From Rhineura floridana (Eukaryota > Chordata > Lepidosauria > Squamata > Rhineuridae): 64,000 bases of DNA. The stretch is from contig NC_084482.1 in the NCBI RefSeq assembly GCF_030035675.1, positions 217,519,943-217,583,942 of the forward strand, read 5' to 3'. The notes beneath the pieces are model-generated. The model ran no database searches and was not told the DNA's origin. It saw only the letters and a program-made list of their open reading frames with translations. A program made the position numbers and the translations under genes. Shown here piece by piece: positions 22,948 to 32,992 of the stretch (position 1 is the first letter of the stretch; each line of letters begins with the position of its first letter).

Positions 22948-23694
22948 GGCAGAGGGTAGGGGAAAGAAAAGAGGGGTGCTGGCGTACACACTTAGCCTCA
23001 GAGGTGGGGAGTGAGCAAGTCCTGAGCTTCCTCTCTTTAGTTCCGTCTGGGCCGAAGGCAAGATCTGGGCGCCCTCGCAAATAAGAATAATTTTTAAAAG
23101 GGGGTGGTGGTGAAACAGGAGCCAAGAAAGACAGGCAGCCTGGCTGCCAAGAAGGAAGGGGGAAAGCAGCCTTTCTTTGCAGCCTTGCTTGTTTTGCTTC
23201 ATGAAAAGCCCTCTCGTTCTGAGCACAGGCATTGTCAGAAGTGGCAGTGCGAGGAGACGGGAGTCGGCCATAGTAATCCCCTCTTCTTCCTAGTAGCTCC
23301 GCCCTCTGCCTCCTTCAGCATCTGCCACATGTTTTATAGGCAGATGCCTGCCCTCGGCACTCCTGAAAGATGCTCCTTCCCTCTTATTTGGAGCAAGGGG
23401 GAGGTGTAGTCTGCAGCTGCAGTGGGGAGCAGACCGCATCCAGGGAGTGAAGACTTTTTTCAAAAAAATAATAATAAATAATTCATTTCTTTACTGTTTG
23501 TGGCCCCCCTGGATTACTTTGTGGGGCCCCTGGGGGGTCACGGCCCTCAGGTTGAAAATCACTGCACTACATGATTGTGTCTTAAAATGGTTGGTTATGA
23601 AACAAACCCTCCAGTCAAATCAGAAGTGGTCAGATGGGGAGATTATTGGACTGGACGTTTATCAAGGGGAGGAAACCAGATGGATTTAGGAACA

Positions 23695-23760
23695 TAAATT
23701 GCCTTAATACCGAGTCAGGCCACTGGGTGATCAAGCTCAGTATTGCCTGCCCTGACTAAT
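23695..23760 (-). mobile_element. tRNA-derived SINE 3' remnant
   Basis: The phrase taccgagtcaggccactggg, then tcaagctcagtattgcctgc, is the 3' part of the 20403-type SINE. Confidence 0.6.
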
Positions 23761-24138
23761 GAATAAGCATGTGTGTTTCCTGTAAGTACGAAGGGGTGAA
23801 GAAATCTTTACGAAGCCACAACTTCAGCAGTAAAAAGAGATGAAAGAAAATCCAGACCAGCCAGAACGAGGAAAGGCAAAGATGCCAGATATGGCATGCT
23901 GAGAAAATTGGCAGCAAGATTGGATTAGGTGTGAGAATCTTTTTTTTTTTTTTTTTGCAAACTAACAAGAAAATGAGGATGTACGGACAGAGCTTGAAGT
24001 CAGCAAGAGAAGAGAAGCACCAGGATCCTGCAGAGGCTGCAAGGGGTATCGCCAAATGCAAATGATCTGCTCTCTGGGTAGTGATTCTGGTATTTTAAGA
24101 GACAAAATTGGTGACGGTGGCTGTTTGCTAGAATAAAA

Positions 24139-24293
24139 TGTCAATGTACTGCCTTCAAGTCGATTCCGACTTATGGTGACCCTATGAAGAGGGTTTTCAT
24201 GAGGCTGAGAGGCAGTGACTGGCCCAAGGTCACCCAGTGAGCTTCATGGCTATGCGGGGATTCGAACCCTGCTCTCCCAGGCCAACACCTTAA
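24139..24293 (-). mobile_element. Short Sauria-type SINE
   Basis: Reverse: the BovB-like tail ccttcaagtcgattccgac, the body ggcagtgactggcccaaggt and a B box region ggggattcgaaccc. Confidence 0.8.
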
Positions 24294-24339
24294 AAGCAGT
24301 ATCAAAAATACTACCGTCTGCGTCTGTTGGAATTGCTTT

Positions 24340-24560
24340 TATGTTTTTTAAACCTTTGTTTTTAACCTTTTTTTTCTTTTTCAAGTTGTCTTCAAGGCTT
24401 TGTAAAAAATGTTTTTAAAGATGTTTTGTTTTAATGTATTTTAAAGTCTGTTTTGATTATGTTTTAAAGTGTTTTTAGTGCTTTTGTTTGCCACCCTGGG
24501 CACCTGCTGGGCGGAAGGGTGGGATATAAATCAAATAATTAATAAATCAATAAATAATAA
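24340..24560 (+). mobile_element. LINE 3' tail (L2-like)
   Basis: Same tail as 17690: gtttgccaccctgggcacct, gcggaagggtgggatataaa, ending in AAT-rich repeats. Confidence 0.7.
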
Positions 24561-24690
24561 AAATGCTAGAATAATACTAGTATTATCAGTATCAAAAATA
24601 CTACAATAATACTAGTATTCATAATACTAGAACAAGCAGTATCAAAAAGGTCAGTGTTAAGTCAGTGTAACTATCAGTGTTGGTGAGATT

Positions 24691-24815
24691 AGGGCCACAT
24701 CTGCAGCATACATTTATTCCACTCATATTACTCTTTAAACAGTCATGGCTTCCCTCAAAGTATCTTGGGAAGTGTCATTTATGAAGGGTGCTGATAGTTA
24801 TTAGGAGACCCCCCT
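24691..24815. mobile_element. Palindromic hAT-like MITE, half copy
   Basis: The left terminus ggccacatctgcagcatac and cttgggaagtgtcatttatg match the 49104 family. The copy breaks off at gagacccccctata. Confidence 0.6.
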
Positions 24816-24862
24816 ATAGGGTTGCCAGGTCAGAAGCATCCCAAACCCTGAGATTTTGGGGG

Positions 24863-24999
24863 TGGGCCCAAGTGATGCCATGGAGTGGGTCCAAGTGATG
24901 TCATGGGGCAGGTCCAAGTGATGTCATGGGGCAGGTCCAAGTGATGTCACAGGGTGGGTCAAAGTGACATCATGGGGCGGGTCCAAGTGATGTCATTAA
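24863..24999 (+). repeat. Minisatellite, about 24-bp unit
   Basis: About six head-to-tail copies of ggtccaagtgatgtcatggg plus a short variable end, with scattered substitutions. Not a known gene feature. Confidence 0.9.
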
Positions 25000-25524
25000 G
25001 CATGATACATTAAGCATCAACCACAGTTGCTTGGCGCATACAATTCATGCAAAAACATTTCTCTGATTGGAAATTAAGATAGAAATCTTAGCTAAAAGAT
25101 GGAGCCTGGCTAGGGAACATTTAATCTAGCCAATTCACTTCTGGCAAAAAGGATTCAAGTGCCCTCAGGCCAGGCCAGGGCAGTCACCAGAAGGCCATTG
25201 TAGGAAGAAAGGAGCCTAGTGTTGTGGAGATATTAGATGGGAGGAGTAAAGATGGATGCCCCAAAGAGCTGCAATTCTAAACACACTTACTAAGGAACTA
25301 AGCCCCATAGAACTCCATAGGACTTACTTCTCAGTAGATATGGTTTGGATTGTGTTGTTGGTAAAGAGTGACTAGGGATTCTCTGCAAATACATCCATAT
25401 CCAAGTTTTAATTCCTGCTATAAACCACTTTGAGGATTTTCCAATAAAGCAGTATATAAATGTTATAAATAAATAAATTTTGGAGTCATTGTGGCCCTTG
25501 GGTCTCTTTCCTCTTTTGTACCGA

Positions 25525-25675
25525 GTCGGGCCATTTGATACCATCTAGCTCAGTGCTGATGACATGGACTAGCGTTGGATCTCCAGGATTCCAGCCAATA
25601 GTCTCTTCCAGAGATTGAATTTTGAACCTCTGCATGCAAAGAATGGGTCCTACCACTGAGCTACAACCCTTTTTA
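25525..25675 (-). mobile_element. tRNA-derived SINE (CORE/MIR-like), degraded
   Basis: Reverse copy: taccgagtcgggccatttga, atctagctcagtgctgatga, ccactgagctacaaccc. The B box is altered. Confidence 0.7.
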
Positions 25676-25734
25676 AAAATGTGTCTTTTAAAATTGTTCT
25701 TTTCAATTCACTAATGAATGCATAGCATACAAGG

Positions 25735-25936
25735 GCAGATCCACAGTGTGCATTTAAAGCACATTCAACATACACTTGAAGCACCTGAATCCCACTGCAG
25801 AATCCTGGGAACTGTTTTTAAGGGTGGTGGGAACTATAACTGTGAGGGGGAAACTTCACTTCCCAGGATTCTTTAGGGGATGTCATGTGCTTTAAATGCG
25901 AGTTGGATGTGCTTTAAATGCACACTGTGGATCTGC
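25735..25936. mobile_element. Palindromic DNA element, TIR gcagatccacagtgtgc
   Basis: The ends gcagatccacagtgtgcat and atgcacactgtggatctgc are perfect inverted copies. A second pair (gaatcctgggaact; cttcccaggattc) lies inside. No target-site duplication was found. Confidence 0.75.
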
Positions 25937-26261
25937 ATTACTTCATAAACTTTGCCTATGTATAAATCATTTCAATTAAATTTTAAAATGGAAATAAGCT
26001 ATAACGTTTACTTGGTGACCATGGGCTACACACCATCTCTCAGCCTAATCTGCACCTCAGGGTGAAAACAAGTGAGGGGGACCATGACCACCCCAAGGAA
26101 GAAGGGCACACTTAAAATGCAGATGAAATAATCATTTGTAAATAATAATTTACAACCATAGTGTGAAATCAGATACATATCAAGATATAGTATGAAGAAA
26201 TATTTATATAAGCATGACTGTCAATGTTTATTATTTACACAACCTGTAAAGATATTTATAG

Positions 26262-26350
26262 TGCAATTGTATGCATGTTTACTCAGAAGCAAGTCCCAAT
26301 GTATTCAATGGGGCTTACTCAGACAGGGAAACATGCACAGGACTGTAATT
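26262..26350. mobile_element. Short MITE-like repeat
   Basis: The phrases gcatgtttactcagaagcaa, tcaatggggcttactcagac and aaacatgcacaggactg form weak inverted ends. A partial copy lies at 27113-27150 and related scraps lie at 16450 and 25275. Confidence 0.5.
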
Positions 26351-27112
26351 CAATGATAAGAAACTTCACTTACCCAATGAAAACTTCAGAATCATGCCAC
26401 TTTAAAATGTTTTGCAACTGATTTATATTTTTTTTACAGTTATTGGATTTTAAATGGCTTTATTTCTTGTTGTGAGCTGCCTTGGTCTCAACTCTACCTC
26501 AGAGTTGTTGGAAATATTCCATATACACACATGCTGGAGAAGTAAAAATGCATATACCTCATATAATAGTTTATTGTCAAAACCAGTTGGCCATTGCAGA
26601 ACTTTTTTTTAAAAAAAGTATTAGTTTACTGCCAAGTAAAAGCAGTGACACCTAAGTAAGAACCTGCCTAGCTGCTTTTTTTTTTTAAAGGGGGGGGATC
26701 TGAGGGGGAGAGAAAGATTTACAAAACAGATTTTCAGCACAATCCTAACCATAAGTCCTACTGAATTCAATGGGGTTAACTACCAGGTATGTGGAATTAG
26801 CATTGCAGCTTTACTCCCAGAAAAATATCATACTGGAAAGGTTTCCAAAACAGGTTATGAATAAGACAAATAAGCTGCCCTCTTCCACAGTCCTGTAAAA
26901 TTTAAACTTTGATTCCTGAATTAGAAAAGTATAACACTATAGCATGGACACTTTTTAAAACTTCTGTTCAAAAATTATTTGAAAAATAAAAATATAATTC
27001 ATTCATTCATTCATTCATTGAATGAATTATACTTTTTATTTTTTGTAATTTGAAAAATCTTGCGTGTACACTTTTATGTCTACCAAGATCCTGCTGTGAT
27101 CTTCTGTTGTAG
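26351..27112. other. Unassigned AT-rich intergenic stretch
   Basis: No coding or repeat structure is recognised beyond an (ATTC)n run near 27000-27030. Confidence 0.4.
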
Positions 27113-27157
27113 TGCAATCCTGTGCATGTTTACTCAGAAGCAAGTCCCAATCCTGTA

Positions 27158-27385
27158 CAGGCAGGCCCCGCTTATATGGCAGGTTCTGTTCCAGACCCCT
27201 GCCGTAAAGTGGAAATCGCCGTAAAGTGGAAACCCAATGAGTATAATGGGGCCTGTCGCGCAAAAATGATGCAAAAATGATGGAAATTGCCGCAAAAGCG
27301 CAAAATTGGCTTTAAAACGGGGAATGAAAACCGCTGCATTAGTGGAACGCCAGTAAGCGAAGTGCCGGTAAGCAGGGCCCTACTG
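27158..27385. mobile_element. Tigger/pogo-like MITE, 228 bp
   Basis: The left end CAGGCAGGCCCCGCTTAT and the right end read inverted, CAGTAGGGCCCTGCTTAC, form terminal inverted repeats, flanked by TA on both sides (27156-27157 and 27386-27387). The interior repeats gtaaagtggaaa. The TA target and CAG-start repeats fit the Tc1/mariner-pogo group. Confidence 0.8.
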
Positions 27386-28439
27386 TACAAAGAAAGTACT
27401 CTTTATGCTGCAGAAAACTATATATTTACTGAATTCCTGATGTGAGACAAACAGGAAAAGGAAACTGCTCTCAGAACCTGAAATGAGGTTTAGCTCTTGC
27501 TATTGTCATTCACAACCCTGACTTCACTTATTGGCTAAAAACCTGAAAGGGCAGCGATTCGAGCAGAAATGAGAGCAACAGCTAACAGAAGTTGCGGTGG
27601 TGGTGGTGATATTTTGGTTTATATATTTTGAACCAGACCACCTAGAAACTTATTTTTTTAATGAAAGCTAAGAGTCTGGAGATTAAGGTGACTCATCCAG
27701 AGACCCAGAGAGGACCCCCAAAAATCAGAGTCTCCAACTGAAAACCGGACACCTGGTAACTCTAAGACCAGTGGCATATGGTCCAAACGGGCTGCCCCAC
27801 TTAGTGGCGTAGCAGCCACATTTAGGATATAATGGGACTTTGGGTCCAAAGAAGAAAAAATGAAACCAGCAGTGCAGGTTAAGGATGAGTGGTCCATCGT
27901 CCAGAACTCCCATTCTATAAACAACAGGAAGTTACTAAAGGAGTTTGGTCATGCTTTTGCCTGCCTGTGTAAGTATGAATGAAACTGGTACAGTAAAATC
28001 ATCCTTCTGCTGTTGAGGTAAAAATAAATAAATAAAAGAATGCAGTTTTTCTGGAACTCTTTTCTCTACAAAGATTCCTGCTCTTTGGACACTGGTTCTG
28101 ATCACCATCTGGGCCCAGTGCAATTTAAGAGATGTGATGGTGGCTGCTTGCTAAAATAGCCAATATTTTTTAAAAATCTAAAGGTCAGTTCAAAATATTT
28201 AACCATTAAAGACTGAAGTGGAGCTGAAGAAAAATAACAGAACCCTGGAATGGGAAGGTAACTTCCCAGGCATGGTTGGGGGCTAGAATAATGTGTAAAT
28301 GATTTTTCAGACAAAGATTTCATGGATTGTTCTGGTGATGTGTCTGGGTGCTACTCAAGAGACCTCACATTTTCCCACCATCCAATTCCTTTTTTTTCCT
28401 TCCAGTCCACTGTCACCTGTTAATATAGCCTCAAATACT

Positions 28440-29740
28440 ATTTATTATTTATTTATTATTTTATTTCAATCTCGTCCTTCCTCCCAGCAGGAGCCCAGGG
28501 CGGCAAACAAAATCACTAATAACACTTTAAAACATGATAAAAACAGACATTAAAATACATTAAAACAAAACAACTTTAAAAACATTTGTTTAAAAAACTT
28601 TCAAGACATCTTTGAAAAAAAGGTTAAAAAACATAGTTTTTTAAAAAAGGTTTAAAAGCATATTAAAAAGCAATTCCAACACAGAAGCAGACTGGGATAA
28701 GGTCTCTACTTAAAAGGCTTGTTGAAAGAGGAAGGTAGGAAGTCTTCAATAGGTGCCCAAGAGATAACAGAGATGGCACCTGTCTAATATTTAAGGGTAA
28801 GGAGTTCCACAGGGTAAGGGCTTATCCAAACAGAGCGGGATAATCCACGGTTTCCATATTCGGTTTGTCATCTGATAACCCTACATTTTTTTCACTTTTT
28901 CCAAGCTCCGCCTCTAAAACCTCCCCCTATCAACCAGTTGGTCAGCAAAAAAATTACGTATGCTCTTCTCCCCCTTTGCAATGAAGCATAATATGGCTGT
29001 AAAGGAGTTCTCGCCTAGGAAATAAAGGCTGCTGGTCGGTTTCACGCCTGCCTTCCCACAGAGAATGAAATTGACACCCTTTTCTTGTTTGCATTTGCGA
29101 TATTACACTTAAACGAATGTATGCTTTTCTGATTTGAAGCAAAAACCCCAGCAAGTAGAATGAAATTGACAAGGCTTTGGGAGGCAGGCTGAAACTGACC
29201 CCCCCTTTCTCGCTTGCTGTGCATTGCAGATCTCACCCAGAGCGGCCACCCAGTTTGCAGGCTGGCAAAAAATAAAATGCATCTGCGCAGTAGTTGCAGA
29301 CCCCCCAGCACCCCACCATTGCAATGATTGGTTCAATTTTCCCAGGCTTATTCTCGCACATGCACAAAAGTGCAGATACGTGATTGGCTGGAATGAGGAG
29401 AAGGGGCAAGGGGAAACGCCCAAGAACCGCCCATCAGCTGTAAAGTCTGCGGTATTGCATCCTAACTCCTGAAGGCACAGCGGATGATTCCCAATTTTAA
29501 ACAGCAAATCGCATTTTTGCCGGTATTGCAAGGAGCGGATTTAACTCGCGAAAATGCGTAACAGCGCGAGACGTCATTTGGACGGCCAAAAAATAATGAA
29601 CACACATAGCGGGCATGTCACACATTTTGCAGTCGTCTGGATGAGCCCTAAGTGCCGCCACACTCAAGGTCTGTTTCCTATGTTGCAATTCTACCTTTTC
29701 ATCATCTGAGATCCATTGTGAGAGCATTAAGCCTCGACCT
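28440..29740 (-). mobile_element. L2-like LINE 3' part split by a Harbinger insertion
   Basis: Segments 28440-28814 (tail ggagcccagggcggcaaac in reverse, then a degraded C-terminal region) and 29652-29740 (gtgccgccacactcaaggtc) join into one LINE 3' region once the insert at 28818-29648 is removed. Confidence 0.7.
28818..29648. mobile_element. Non-autonomous PIF/Harbinger-like transposon
   Basis: The ends are GGGCTTATCCAAACAGAG and, inverted, GGGCTCATCCAGACGACT, with a TAA duplication on both sides (28815-28817 and 29649-29651). The interior (831 bp) has no recognised transposase. It carries several direct motif repeats (aatgaaattgacac and aatgaaattgacaa). Confidence 0.8.
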
Positions 29741-30645
29741 GACTGTTAACTATCTCTCTCTTTGCTGAGATGGTTGTGATATCACACATGATGTCATAAA
29801 GATGCACTTGCATTCAACCTAGGCCATCTCCATGGCAATGCTAGTGGCCAGTAATCCTCTCTCCAACTCTCTGACTCTCCAGGAAATTTGATATTTAATA
29901 TTTTCTTTCATAACTTAAGCCTGAAAAAGTCACCTGAACGTCTGCTTCAAGTATTAAGAAAATCTAGCAAAACTGGATGGTGTAATCTCACTTGTGTTTA
30001 TTAATGCTTGAATGTGAGTCAATTTTTACAAAGAGGATTAACCTGTGTAATAGCGCTTGTGTTTAGGATAAACCTGATGCATAATGTCAGGGAATTAGTT
30101 ATTACCAATGAACCCAAAGCTACTCATGGGTGATCAAGCTAGGAGATAGCAGGAACGCACAGAAGGAGTATTGGGACCACACCAATATAAAAGGTTTTTT
30201 AAGAGATTTATTGAAAGATGTGTAATTGACACAGCCAGAGGTGCTCTTTGGTGCTCTTTACAGGAATGCACAATTAGGTATGTCCAGTAGTTCCATTCTT
30301 TCATACTCTCACAAGTAGCTGATGGCCAACCAGTACTGTAGTGAGGAAGAAAAGATTTGGAGGAGAGGAGGCGCACTCATGGAGCCTCAGCTGGTAGGCT
30401 GTGGTAGAAAACTTCTAAAGTCTTCTGGTGAAGCTGGAGTGCCTTTATAGTCAGATAATGCTTTGATGTTCTGATACCTTCACTGAGCCCTGGTATCTCA
30501 TCCATCAATTGGTCAGCTGGCACTTGCAGTGACATCATTTTCTTGGGTACATCTGTGTTCTCAGGACTTCATTTCCTCTTTCTCATGCCAGCTTGGTGCC
30601 TATCAAAGGTGCTGGTCACAAGGTCTCTTTTAAGATACACTAGAA
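29741..30645. other. Unassigned intergenic stretch
   Basis: I see no gene, RNA or clear repeat here. Confidence 0.4.
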
Positions 30646-30647
30646 TG

Positions 30648-30958
30648 ATAACAGATCCTCCGGGCGCAGAGTGGTAAGCGGTGGTAATGCAGCCGAAGCT
30701 CTGCTCACAGCCGGAGTTCGATTCCAATGGAAGGAGGAAGTCGAATCTCCGGCAAAAGGGGTCGAGGTCCACTCAGCCTTCCATCCATCTGTGGTCGGTA
30801 AAATGAGTACCCGGCATACGCTGGGGTAAAGAAAGGCCAGGGAAGGAACTGGCAATCCCACCCCATATATACGGTCTGTCTAGTAAAGGTCGCAAGACGT
30901 CACCCTAAGAGTCGGAAACGACTCACACCACAAGTGCGGGGACACCTTTACCTTTTTT
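30648..30958 (+). mobile_element. Sauria/Squam1-like SINE, CpG-rich
   Basis: The tRNA-like head has gagtggtaagcggtggtaat and B box ggagttcgattcc. The body is gtcgaggtccactcagcctt, gtcgcaagacgtcaccctaa, and the end is ggggacacctttaccttttt. Many intact CpGs suggest a young copy. Confidence 0.8.
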
Positions 30959-31544
30959 AGAATTATAACATTCATTTATATTTGATGTATTCCAGACATC
31001 CCCAGTGGTTGTGGTCTTGATAACCTTCAGCAGCTCCAAACCTCCAGTTTCAGCCATAGGCCCTAGAAAGAGAAATTCATTCGCACCCACACATCCACTA
31101 CATGTTATTATAACATAGACCACTCTGTCACTGACGACCTTGGTTCTGTAGTGCGCAAAAGCAATATAACAGACAGTGTGCATTGTTTTACAAATAGCGT
31201 GGAGAAAGTTATAAACATTTCTGGCTTTATCTCCACACTGTATCTCTGTTAGTTTGAATACTCTGAGTATTTCTTATACACAGTACATATTTTAAATATA
31301 CAATGATAGAATAATATTTATAGTAAATGCACAGTAGTGGAAATATTCCAGTAGCAGAATCAATAATCAATGGCATGAATACATAAGTGCATAGAGGTGT
31401 TCAGGCATTCGTACATATAGGAAGGAGGAAATATACAACAAATATACTTTAATTCATGTCAAACCCTCGACCCAACATCCTGATTTTAAATTTTCTCCTT
31501 GGATGTCCCAAGGTCTTTTATAGGGAGGAAACATCTATTTATTT
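30959..31544. other. Unassigned intergenic stretch
   Basis: No supported feature. Confidence 0.4.
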
Positions 31545-31865
31545 ATTCTAGTTATAAAAGTATGTACATGCTGCCCTCTCACAAAACATCAGGGTAGTGT
31601 ACAGCAACATTAAAACCATGGATGCTCATGAGTCATAAAAAAAGAATTTTGGCATCTTATCATCGATGACACAGCAGTTTAATCTAATTTTAAGGTTAAA
31701 AAAAGTTATGTCAGCTTTGGTGGCCTATGACCCTTGACGTTTGGGACTTTTCACCTGTATAGTATTATAGCTAGACTACTGTAAGGTGGTCTCTGTGGGC
31801 CTCCCCTTGAAGAATGTCTTCAAGTGTTTAGTTGAGGTAAAGCCCAGTCAGACACCATCCTGACT
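31545..31865. mobile_element. LINE fragments upstream of the V2R gene
   Basis: 31545-31600 resembles a reversed LINE tail. 31765-31860 is a plus-strand L2-like coding scrap (gactactgtaaggtggtctc, cctccccttgaagaatgtctt). The latter has a counterpart at about 49580-49695 upstream of the second V2R copy, so it predates the duplication. Confidence 0.55.
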
Positions 31866-32548
31866 GAAAAAACAGTTGGATTGCCTGCTGGAGTAGGATT
31901 CTTTCCTCTTTCTTTTTTAGATGCCACTCAGTTGTCTAAGCGCATGTGTGCAAATACACCATTTGTACCATTTGTTTTGATTGGGAGGCTGGTTGTGTCC
32001 TTCCCACGGATGCATCATCCCAATCCCTCCCTATTCACCATGGCTCTGGATTGCACAAAATCTGTGGTTGAACCAGCCGTGGACTGCCCACGTGTTCTGA
32101 TCTTGCTTCTAATTTCTGTTTTTTGTTTACAAAAACTATATACTATAAAGTGATCGCATTCAGTTAATGTTGTTTTCATTTTTGAAATGCATATCCTTCC
32201 AAAATCTTTCGCATGCAGGCTTTTCTTTTGTAGATTTTTCTTCATTAAAATCCAGTACACTTTTGCTAATCTCCCCCCACCCAAAATATTTGGCCTCTGG
32301 AAAAGTGTAGAACTCATTGGCGAGTTTTTGCACACATGTTTTTCTTCAGCCAGACATCTGTGCATGGAGCCATACTGAGAGTTCAGGATATAGCAGAGGT
32401 AATTCCCCCCCTGTATAATTATGGAAATCATGGTGATTAATTCCTCTTCTTTCCAAAGCTCACGGGTCTCCTCTCAAGGTCAGCTCTGAGACCAATAACA
32501 GAAATCTTGGAACCAGGAGACAATTTTCTTGCACCAAGCCTGAATGGT

Positions 32549-32567
32549 ATGATGCATAAATATTTTG
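32549..32567 (+). promoter_or_regulatory. 19-nt block shared upstream of both V2R copies
   Basis: The block atgatgcataaatattttg is identical at 32549-32567 and 50518-50536 although the flanks differ. It contains a TATA-like taaatatt and an octamer-like atgcataaat. It lies 226 nt before the ATG here and 71 nt before the matching codon in the second copy. A promoter role is inference. Confidence 0.45.
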
Positions 32568-32774
32568 CACTCTGCTGAGATCTTGGGCTGCGAATTGAGG
32601 CAGGCAGGGATATGGCCAGTGTAAGGCTTAATATGACCCCTTTTGGATCAGAAACCATGACAGAACCCTGTCTGTATTACCAAAGTCACTGACAGCAACT
32701 TCAGACTTGTGAGATGGTTTTGGCTTCTCTGAAGAGAGCAGGCACAATAAGGGAGGGGGGTGATTGCAGCAGGC

Positions 32775-32992
32775 ATGCCCATGACAATTCTATTCCTGCT
32801 GTTTCTGCTACTGCCCTCTGCAGCCTCTTCGGTGCTGAAGGCAAAATGCCCCTTGAATTTAGTGAGAGATCAGTATGATCCTTGGAACTACTACAGGGCA
32901 GGTGACCATCTCATCGGTGGGGTCATCCCTACAATAAATGCTGCAGTCCTACCCATATCTTTCTCCCGACCCCCTTTCATCCAGATTAAAAT
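32775..32992 (+). CDS. V2R exon 1: signal peptide and domain start
   Basis: ATG ([19 protein letters not shown]), then [20 protein letters not shown] and [14 protein letters not shown], the classic V2R N-terminus. The donor GTAAGT begins at 32993 and the exon leaves two bases of a codon. Confidence 0.93.

Noticed and set aside
24863-24999. CRISPR-like array
   Set aside because: The units are directly adjacent without unique spacers, so it is a minisatellite in a vertebrate genome.
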